Assembly: GCA_016782865.1 (NCBI GenBank)
Contig: JADHXR010000048.1
Location: 1-45,954 of the forward strand
Origin: Phycisphaerae bacterium
Lineage (GTDB): Bacteria; Planctomycetota; Phycisphaerae; Sedimentisphaerales; Anaerobacaceae
Reading direction: 5' to 3'
Length of the DNA stretch: 45,954 nucleotides
In this document: piece by piece, positions 40,766-45,954 of the stretch
Layout: the number at the start of each line of letters is the position of its first letter
Position numbering within the stretch: position 1 is the stretch's first letter
The notes under the pieces: model-generated
What the model was told of the DNA's origin: nothing
Seen by the model: the letters and a program-made list of their open reading frames with translations, nothing else
Databases searched by the model: none
Translations under genes and position numbers: made by a program

Positions 40766-41998
40766 CTAAAAGCGATCGAATCCGTAATCGGTTTGCGTGG
40801 ATTCGGGCTTCTCGCCCTCGCCTGTTGTCTGCGTAAATTCATCCGACCTCTGCTGATCGGACTGGTGGATCGGCTCGATTCTGATGGGCGGTTCGCTTCG
40901 GCGTTGCTCGGTTCCAAATGGTTGTCTGTCCGGTTGCGGCGGCTCGGGCATGACCAAAGGCTCGTCGGCGCCTTCAAAGGAACCATTTGGCTGCGACGGT
41001 GCGGATTGTGGCCGATCAGGTTCGTCCTGAATTTCGGCTATATCGACATACTGCGGCTGAGGCGGCAAAGGCCCGGCGGCATTGGACTGCTCCTGCATTT
41101 CGTCGACATCTGTAGATCCCGGCTGCGGCGGTGGGTGCTCCTGGCAATCCGATTCATCCTGAGTTTCATCGACCGCAGCGGGCTGCGGCGTTTCAACCTC
41201 GGCCACCGGCTGAAATTCCGCGTGCACGCATTGGGCCACCTTCCAGTAGTCTTCGGCGCCGTTGCAGTTTGGCTCGTATTCGAAAATCGTTCTGCCGTAG
41301 CTGGGCGCCTCGGCGAGCTTGATATTTCTCCGGATAAACGTTGGAATGATGCGCGCCTGCGCCCAGGCGCTGTCGGTGCCGCGCGCGTCGTCGAGGAATT
41401 GCTCGATGTCGGCCTTCACTTCATTGGTCAGCGATGCTCTGCTGTCGAACATGCACAGCAGGATGCCTTTGACTTTCAGGCTCGGGTTTATCCTCTTGTT
41501 GACGAGCTCGATGGTTTGCAGGAGCCTTCCGAATCCCTGCAAAGCCAGAAAATGCGGCTGCAGAGGAATCAAAACCTCTTTGGCCGCCGCAAGCGCGTTG
41601 AGTGTCAGCAGACCAAGAGAAGGCGCGCAGTCGATAAAACAATAATCGAACTTGTCCTGGCTCGATTCGAGAGCCTCTCGCAGTATGATCTCCCGTCCGA
41701 CTACGCTTACCAGCTCGCTCTCGGCGCCGACCAGATTAATATTTGCAGGCAATAGCCAGAGGTTGGGGCGCACGAGCATAATCTGCTCTTCGAACCTGGC
41801 CGACTGAGTCATGACCTTGTACGAGCCGGCCTCGATGGCCTGCGGTTCGAGGCCGAGGTGTATCGTCATGTGGGCCTGCGGATCGAGATCGATGGCGACC
41901 ACCCTCGAGCCGGTCGCAGCAAGAGCAGCCGCGGTGTTGACCGCTGTCGTGGTTTTTCCCACCCCTCCCTTTTGATTTAATACTGCGATCGTCCTCAT
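40766..41998 (-). CDS. parA-like: Orphan ParA-family ATPase with long Pro/Gln/Asp-rich tail
   Basis: 410 residues. Residues 1-260 form a ParA/Soj-type ATPase with the deviant Walker A KGGVGKTTT (10-18), the VVAIDLDPQAHMTIHLG segment, FIDCAPSLGLLTLNAL, and EAPSYGRTIFEYEPNC near the end of the domain. Such ATPases position plasmids, chromosome origins or protein machinery by patterning on DNA or membrane. Residues about 265-410 are low-complexity and contain imperfect repeats such as VDETQDESDCQEHPPPQPG, VDEMQEQS, and VDIAEIQDEP, each followed by a proline-rich stretch. No parB is next to it; the neighbour is nusB, 58 bases upstream on the same strand. The tail may recruit a partner; true chromosome segregation is therefore uncertain. 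Confidence 0.8.
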   Translation of the reverse strand: MRTIAVLNQKGGVGKTTTAVNTAAALAATGSRVVAIDLDPQAHMTIHLGLEPQAIEAGSYKVMTQSARFEEQIMLVRPNLWLLPANINLVGAESELVSVVGREIILREALESSQDKFDYCFIDCAPSLGLLTLNALAAAKEVLIPLQPHFLALQGFGRLLQTIELVNKRINPSLKVKGILLCMFDSRASLTNEVKADIEQFLDDARGTDSAWAQARIIPTFIRRNIKLAEAPSYGRTIFEYEPNCNGAEDYWKVAQCVHAEFQPVAEVETPQPAAVDETQDESDCQEHPPPQPGSTDVDEMQEQSNAAGPLPPQPQYVDIAEIQDEPDRPQSAPSQPNGSFEGADEPLVMPEPPQPDRQPFGTEQRRSEPPIRIEPIHQSDQQRSDEFTQTTGEGEKPESTQTDYGFDRF

Positions 41999-42023
41999 AA
42001 TAGGCCAACAAATAAAACAGTAG

Positions 42024-42041
42024 GGTGGGGCCTACCCCACC
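42024..42041. repeat. REP-like palindrome between nusB and the ParA gene
   Basis: GGTGGGG (42024-42030), CCTA, CCCCACC (42035-42041): a perfect 7-bp stem with a 4-base loop. It may end nusB transcription or stabilise mRNA; such GGTGGGG-CCTA-CCCCACC units are frequent in some environmental genomes. Confidence 0.45.
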
Positions 42042-42055
42042 GTTGCGCCTCTTTT

Positions 42056-42463
42056 CTATTCCTGCAATTTCTTCAGTACAGCATCAAGTACGCCATTAAC
42101 AAAACCCGGTGACTTGTCCGTGCTGAATTTCTTGGCCAGCTCGATGGCCTCGTTTATCACGGCTTTCGGCGGTATATCCGGGCAGAATTTCAATTGATAG
42201 ACTGACAATCTCAGGATGCTTCTGTCCACGGGTGACAGTCTGGTGAATTGCCACTTTATTGTCGAGGCGGTTATCAGTTCGTCGCACTTCTCCAGGTTCT
42301 CCGCCGTCCCTTTCATCCACTCTGACGCAAGACTGCGCACGGCATTGTCCGTGTCCGCTTCGATGAAGAACTGCTTCAAAGGCTCAAGCACGTCCGGGCC
42401 CTGCACATCAAACTGGTATAACGCCTGCATCGTCAGTTCTCTGGCCCTTGTTCTTTTGTCCAT
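42056..42463 (-). CDS. nusB: Transcription antitermination factor NusB
   Basis: 135 residues from the ATG at 42463, which matches the usual family start (MDKRTRARELTMQALYQFDV). An in-frame TTG 24 codons earlier is rejected because NusB never has such an extension. Family blocks are present: RARELTMQALYQ (N-terminal RNA-binding Arg-rich helix), TRLSPVDRSILRLSVYQL, IPPKAVINEAIELAKKFST, and GFVNGVLDAVLKKL at the end. NusB with NusE (S10) binds boxA in rRNA leaders and prevents premature termination by RNA polymerase. It follows ribH directly on the same strand, the standard bacterial ribH-nusB order. Confidence 0.95.
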   Translation of the reverse strand: MDKRTRARELTMQALYQFDVQGPDVLEPLKQFFIEADTDNAVRSLASEWMKGTAENLEKCDELITASTIKWQFTRLSPVDRSILRLSVYQLKFCPDIPPKAVINEAIELAKKFSTDKSPGFVNGVLDAVLKKLQE

Positions 42464-42539
42464 GTTCGTGGCAGGTACAACCGAAGTGTGGTTGTCCTCA
42501 TCTCCTGCAAAGGCAGACACACAGCTCTGCCCCAACAGA

Positions 42540-43007
42540 TCAACCTATCTGTTCCATTACGTTGGCCATTTCCATCGCTGTCGATGCTGCGTCGGCGCCG
42601 GCGTTGCCCCTTTTGGTGCCGGCTCTCTCCACGGCCTGTTCGAGTGTCTCACACGTCAGCACGCCGAATACGGCCGGCGTCGGGCAATCGTAGTTAATCT
42701 GCCCGATGCCCCGGACCACCTGTTGGCAGACGTAATCGTAATGAGCTGTCTGGCCCCGGATGACAGCGCCGAGACACAGAATCGCAACGTACCTGCCGCT
42801 GTCGGCAAGCTTCTTGCATGCCTGGGTAATCTCGCAGGCGCCCGGCACCCATACGACGGATATCTGCTCGTCGGCGGCGCCATGACGCTGGAGACAATCT
42901 ATGGCGCCTCCGAGCAGCTTGGAAGTTATGAACTCGTTGAACCTGCTGACCACAATGGCGTAATTGCCCTTGCCAGCCGTCAACTGACCTTTTATCTCTT
43001 TAATCAT
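42540..43007 (-). CDS. ribH: 6,7-dimethyl-8-ribityllumazine synthase
   Basis: 155 residues, normal length. The motifs of lumazine synthase are all present: SRFNEFIT (21-28), WVPGACEI (53-60), and CLGAVIRGQTAHYDYV (78-93) with the catalytic-type His89, then PAVFGVLTCETLEQAVERAG. The enzyme condenses 5-amino-6-ribitylaminouracil with 3,4-dihydroxy-2-butanone phosphate to make the riboflavin precursor, in a 60-subunit or pentameric shell in the cytoplasm. Start ATG at 43007 has GGAG about 10 bases upstream. Its promoter is at 43084-43112, and nusB follows 76 bases later, so the two are likely co-transcribed. Other rib genes are not in the window. Confidence 0.95.
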   Translation of the reverse strand: MIKEIKGQLTAGKGNYAIVVSRFNEFITSKLLGGAIDCLQRHGAADEQISVVWVPGACEITQACKKLADSGRYVAILCLGAVIRGQTAHYDYVCQQVVRGIGQINYDCPTPAVFGVLTCETLEQAVERAGTKRGNAGADAASTAMEMANVMEQIG

Positions 43008-43083
43008 GACTTGGCTTCTCCAAATAATTACGGCCCGCCAGCATCAGTTTTTTGCCTGCCTTCTACTGTTTCTTAGATTACGC

Positions 43084-43112
43084 ATTATAAGACTGTAAGC
43101 GGCGACTTTCCA
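43084..43112 (-). promoter_or_regulatory. Promoter for ribH-nusB
   Basis: On the minus strand TGGAAA (43107-43112), a 17-base spacer, and a perfect TATAAT (43084-43089). The leader of about 70 bases shows no FMN-riboswitch pattern that I can recognise. Confidence 0.6.
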
Positions 43113-43192
43113 GAAAAACAGACCAACCCCGAAAGAACTCCGGCTTGCCCCGTTCAAGTTCTAAAAGCTAACTTTCACAATTGTAAGGGTTT

Positions 43193-43321
43193 ATGAACCA
43201 CATTTCCAGCAAAAACTTACTGGCGACAAAAAGCTCGCGACGCTGCGGGAAACTGCTAACGCGACGGTATTTTGTGGGCGATAAGGGCGTTGGCAGTGTT
43301 CACTTGCTTGGCAACAAATGA
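43193..43321 (+). CDS. Possible 42-aa leader ORF upstream of the TPR gene
   Basis: ATG at 43193 with TAAGG 5 bases upstream; 42 codons, TGA at 43319-43321, 14 bases before the TPR start. The product is basic with no recognised motif. The rest of 43113-43335 holds nothing else I can name. It may be a chance frame or a translated leader. Confidence 0.25.
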   Translation: MNHISSKNLLATKSSRRCGKLLTRRYFVGDKGVGSVHLLGNK

Positions 43322-43335
43322 AATAAGGTGTGTTT

Positions 43336-44700
43336 ATGATATTCGATGAGATCGGATTCGGCTCCTACGACAAGGCCGAGAGGAAAGCCCGCAAGGCCTT
43401 CGAGTTATACGAAGATGGCAAAATGTCCCAGGCTCTCAACGAGCTGGAGACTGCCCTCGAGATAAACCCGACCAACAGTTCATGGCATTTCGACAAGGCG
43501 CTCACTCTGGACGCCATAAGCCGGTTCGACGATGCGATAAGCGAATTCGAAGCGGCCCTCGAGCTGAGCCCCGACGATCTGGAGATACTCAACTCCCTCG
43601 CGGTCGATTACACTCGCACGGGTCAATATGACCTGGCGATCGACACCTTCGAGCATATGCAGGAGATGGAATCGACGTTCGAACCGGGTTACTGCAATCG
43701 CATAATTACGTACACCGAGATGGGCCTGCATGATCTCGCCGAGCAGATGTTCTATCTCGCCCAGCAGATAAAACCGGACTGCGCGCTTTGCTACTACAAT
43801 ATCGGCAACAGTCTCTTTGCCCGAGGCGAGTACGAACGGGCCATCCGCTGCTGGCTGCGGACCGCCGAGCTCGAGGCGACCCATCCGCAGATTAACTACC
43901 GAATCGCCCAGGCCTACTGGTCGGACGGCCAGACCGAGCAGAGCCGGGAGCATTTTCTCACCGAGCTGCGCATCAACCCGGGTGACATTGACGTTATCTT
44001 CGATTTCGGGCTGTTCCTGATCGAGCGCGGTGACATCGAATCGGCCAAAGAGAAGTTCAACAGGATTCTCGAGCTGGACCCGGATTTCGCCGCGGCCTTG
44101 TTCTATCTTGGGGAAATCGCCTTCAACGGCGGCGACAGCGAGCGGGCGGCGGAACTGTACAACCTGGCTCTTCAAAAGGACAAGACGCTCCAGGGGCCAT
44201 GCTTCAGACTGGCCCAGAATGCCCTGATGAAGGACCAGAGAGCAGAGGCCGGAGATTATCTGGTCTGCGAAATGAAACTGGCTTTGGAGGATGCCGGTAC
44301 ATTGGTCTCTATGGGATCGATGTTCCTGGAAATCGGCGATCTCAGTTGCGCAACGCATTGCCTGCTGCGGGCCGTCGATACAGACTGCGCCAGTGCGGAC
44401 GGCTACTACTATCTCGGAGTAATCAGTGCCCTGAAGGAGGAGTTCGAAGATGCCGCCGAGCTTTTCTCTCACGCTTTGGACATCAGGGACGACCACGTCC
44501 CCACTCTGAGGGATTCGGCCCATGTCTGCCTGGAGATGGGCAAATTAACCGAGGCCGCAGAAAGAATCAAAAAAGCACGGACCCTGGATCCCGGCGATCC
44601 GCAGTTGAAAGAACTCGACCGCAGAGTCACTTTGGCCCGTGCAAAAAGCCGAGCGGTCGGATTTCTCTGTCGATGCGGATTCAGGAATTCCCGCAACTAA
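43336..44700 (+). CDS. Soluble TPR-repeat protein
   Basis: 454 residues from the ATG at 43336 (AAGG about 7 bases upstream; a GTG two codons earlier is closer to that site). There is no signal peptide or membrane helix, so it is probably cytoplasmic. About eleven tandem 34-residue TPR units fill residues 10-430, for example KMSQALNELETALEINPTNS, RFDDAISEFEAALELSPDDL, DIESAKEKFNRILELDPDFA and KLTEAAERIKKARTLDPGDP. Such superhelices act as scaffolds in protein complexes; no enzymatic domain is present. The C-terminus (VGFLCRCGFRNSRN) does not continue the repeat pattern and overlaps a fragment of another gene in the next frame, so the original end may have been replaced. Confidence 0.85.
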   Translation: MIFDEIGFGSYDKAERKARKAFELYEDGKMSQALNELETALEINPTNSSWHFDKALTLDAISRFDDAISEFEAALELSPDDLEILNSLAVDYTRTGQYDLAIDTFEHMQEMESTFEPGYCNRIITYTEMGLHDLAEQMFYLAQQIKPDCALCYYNIGNSLFARGEYERAIRCWLRTAELEATHPQINYRIAQAYWSDGQTEQSREHFLTELRINPGDIDVIFDFGLFLIERGDIESAKEKFNRILELDPDFAAALFYLGEIAFNGGDSERAAELYNLALQKDKTLQGPCFRLAQNALMKDQRAEAGDYLVCEMKLALEDAGTLVSMGSMFLEIGDLSCATHCLLRAVDTDCASADGYYYLGVISALKEEFEDAAELFSHALDIRDDHVPTLRDSAHVCLEMGKLTEAAERIKKARTLDPGDPQLKELDRRVTLARAKSRAVGFLCRCGFRNSRN

Positions 44701-44828
44701 TCGGTCAGATGGATCGTCTTGGTGAGAAAGGTTACATCTCAGATCCCAAAGGCAAAGCAAAATCAGTCGTATTGACTGAGGAAGGTTTCAAGAAGGCCAA
44801 AGAACTGTCCCAGACGTTCTTCGTGTAA
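44673..44828 (+). pseudogene. DUF6429-like C-terminal fragment
   Basis: From the ATG at 44673 a 51-codon frame encodes QMDRLGEKGYISDPKGKAK followed by SVVLTEEGFKKAKELSQTFF. This is the winged-helix C-terminal end of the DUF6429 family (typically R-L-x-E-K-G-Y-I-S-D-P-K-x-K-A-K-S-V-V-x-T-E-E-G). The N-terminal half is missing and the start has no ribosome binding site. The first 28 bases overlap the TPR gene. It looks like a remnant joined to the TPR gene by a deletion; function of the full family is unknown. Confidence 0.6.
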
Positions 44829-44910
44829 GAGGCCGGTTAACATGCGGTCTCTGATACAAAATCCAGAAGACCTCGAGATGGGTACCGTACATCTTCTCGT
44901 TGGATTCCAA

Positions 44911-45468
44911 TCATGCAAACAGGGACGCAGCTACCCTACCCAAGGTCCAACCAAGTCTGTACAGCCTGCCGTGGACACGTTTGCGCTTGAGATGTATCGG
45001 CGATTTCACAGGGCGGTGTGAATAGGCCATCAACTCATTGCGGTAGAAATGCGCAGGATGCTCGAACACGTTGTCGGTATCCGGTATCTGGTAGACAGTC
45101 CATTCAGATGCGCCTGTTCTTATCATAAACTCGAAAACGACTCCCGGCACACCCAGACCTTTGGCATGTTTGCTTGCGGCGAGAAGGAAAATATATTGAC
45201 CGTTTCGTCTCCAGGTATATTCTGGGGATTGCGTTTCTGTGTCTGCCATGTAGGCACGTGCTTCGGATGCAGAGGTGATTTCTTGCGGCTTTGTGTGCTT
45301 TTCGAGTTCGGCATCGGAAAGTCTATCAAGAGCGGCTTCTATCGTCGTCTCGCCAAGTGGTGACGGCTCAGAAATAGTCAAGAGAACTGAAATAGCAGAC
45401 CTCGAGGAGAAAGTCGCGGGATCCAGTATTGGCAAAGCCTTCAATCTTGGCCGCACATACCGACGCAT
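44911..45468 (-). CDS. Hypothetical protein of unknown family
   Basis: 185 residues from the ATG at 45468, preferred over a GTG at 45507 because GGTGGAGGG lies about 8 bases before it. The N-terminus is basic (MRRYVRPRLK) and no signal peptide or membrane span is seen. The middle has a compact beta-rich stretch (YTWRRNGQYIFLLAASKHAK, GVPGVVFEFMIRTGASEWTV, QIPDTDNVFEHPAHFYRNEL), and the C-terminus is Arg/Lys-rich (HLKRKRVHGRLYRLGWTLGR). I do not recognise the family. Preceded by a promoter at 45590-45617. Composition and codon use look like a real gene rather than a shadow. Confidence 0.55.
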   Translation of the reverse strand: MRRYVRPRLKALPILDPATFSSRSAISVLLTISEPSPLGETTIEAALDRLSDAELEKHTKPQEITSASEARAYMADTETQSPEYTWRRNGQYIFLLAASKHAKGLGVPGVVFEFMIRTGASEWTVYQIPDTDNVFEHPAHFYRNELMAYSHRPVKSPIHLKRKRVHGRLYRLGWTLGRVAASLFA

Positions 45469-45838
45469 CAGTTTCTTCCCTCCACCGTATAATTGTTCTT
45501 TTCCCACACAGTACGCACCATTTCACGATGACCGCTCAATGCTGTGCAAAGCTCCTCCCTGATATGCGCAATCCCTTGAATGTGTTCTCATTTTAGCGTT
45601 TTTTGGCACGGTGTCAAGTGTTAACTGCGTATATTCAGAAAAAAAAGCCCCCGCTGGAGAGTCAAACCCTATCATACCTCCTTGTGACACACCCAAAACC
45701 ACGTTTCTGTTGGCAAGAACACCGCTTGAGATTGGGTGAGGCGGGGTGAAATTGGCGGTATGTGGAGTCCAAATGGAGTCCAGACAATCCAGGTCCAAAA
45801 CTCTAATAGGTGGCGCACGTTCTCATAGACGGCTGCGA
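45469..45838. other. Spacer with promoter and A/T runs
   Basis: Contains the promoter below and an A8 run at about 45640-45648 followed by GCCCCCGC, which read on the minus strand could be part of a weak terminator for the gene at the right edge. No gene seen. Confidence 0.35.
45590..45617 (-). promoter_or_regulatory. Promoter for the 44911-45468 gene
   Basis: On the minus strand TTGACA (45612-45617), a 16-base spacer, and TAAAAT (45590-45595). The leader would be about 110 bases. Confidence 0.55.
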
Positions 45839-45954
45839 TCAATGTGCTGCTACCGAGCCGAATATAATGGCAATCGCCACTGCCGCGGCGATCAGCCCGG
45901 CCACAAGCAAAGCGATTTTGGCCCAACTCCAGGGCCTTTCACCCTGGACCTCGC
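45839..45954 (-). CDS. Membrane protein, C-terminal end (5' part beyond the window)
   Basis: Reading the minus strand from the right edge, one frame ends with WSWAKIALLVAGLIAAAVAI and then AIIFGSVAAH before the TGA at 45839. This is a single hydrophobic helix at the C-terminus after a charged segment (EVQGERPW). It fits a tail-anchored or multi-span inner-membrane protein. Nothing more can be said because the gene starts outside the window. Confidence 0.55.
   Translation of the reverse strand, partial: EVQGERPWSWAKIALLVAGLIAAAVAIAIIFGSVAAH

Noticed and set aside
44199..44672. Upstream part of the frame containing the DUF6429-like fragment
   Set aside because: Shadow of the TPR gene; only codons after about 44673 look like the family.
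1..45954. tRNA or rRNA genes
   Set aside because: No cloverleaf-like arms with a TTCGA loop or rRNA-like stretches were recognised in any spacer.

Overview
The window looks like a chromosomal segment of a planctomycete of the Phycisphaerae / Sedimentisphaerales type, probably from an environmental genome. The inference rests on: five large exported LamG proteins, four of them with a near-identical MCKRLICL-type signal peptide; Tat-dependent Gfo/Idh and TIM-barrel sugar proteins; a DUF1080 protein; a sulfatase; an exported RraA-like protein; and an SxtJ/DUF5989 carbamoyltransferase cassette. No rRNA, tRNA, CRISPR array or intact insertion sequence was seen.

Layout. 1-157: 3' end of dprA. 158-3711: an AT-richer stretch of small, poorly characterised genes (winged-helix protein, CxxC zinc-ribbon proteins, HEAT-like membrane protein, a one-helix microprotein, a Cys-rich protein). 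3712-6731: two translationally coupled trypsin/HtrA-fold proteins, the first with an intact catalytic triad and the second with all three catalytic positions replaced. 7110-9935: an exported C10 cysteine protease fused to a beta-helix. 10087-12598: a carbamoyltransferase / SxtJ / DUF5989 cassette, facing a convergent SGNH-hydrolase/TPR protein (12972-14717). 15105-30920: a 15.7 kb array of five paralogous exported LamG / Fn3-like / jelly-roll proteins. Four carry the same promoter and about 120-nt leader, and three inter-gene spacers carry the same terminator-like hairpin. Two of the five genes are broken by a single extra G.

30951-39878: glycan-related exported enzymes (TIM-barrel epimerase, esterase remnant, Gfo/Idh oxidoreductase, DUF1080 hydrolase, sulfatase, RraA-like, acetylesterase) with an E2-type acyltransferase-like protein that lacks its catalytic His. 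40227-45954: housekeeping and unknown genes: RRM protein, ParA-like ATPase with a long repetitive tail, nusB-ribH, a large TPR protein, a DUF6429-like fragment, an unknown protein, and the end of a membrane protein.

How the parts fit (inference): the middle of the window is devoted to secreted proteins that bind, cleave or modify extracellular polymers, probably sulfated or acetylated polysaccharides. The LamG proteins may act as surface adhesins or glycan-binding scaffolds, and the protease pair and C10 protease act in the cell envelope or outside the cell. Several short inverted-repeat elements (6021, 12661, 14860, 33584, 35851, 42024) lie between or inside genes and appear to have shaped gene ends.
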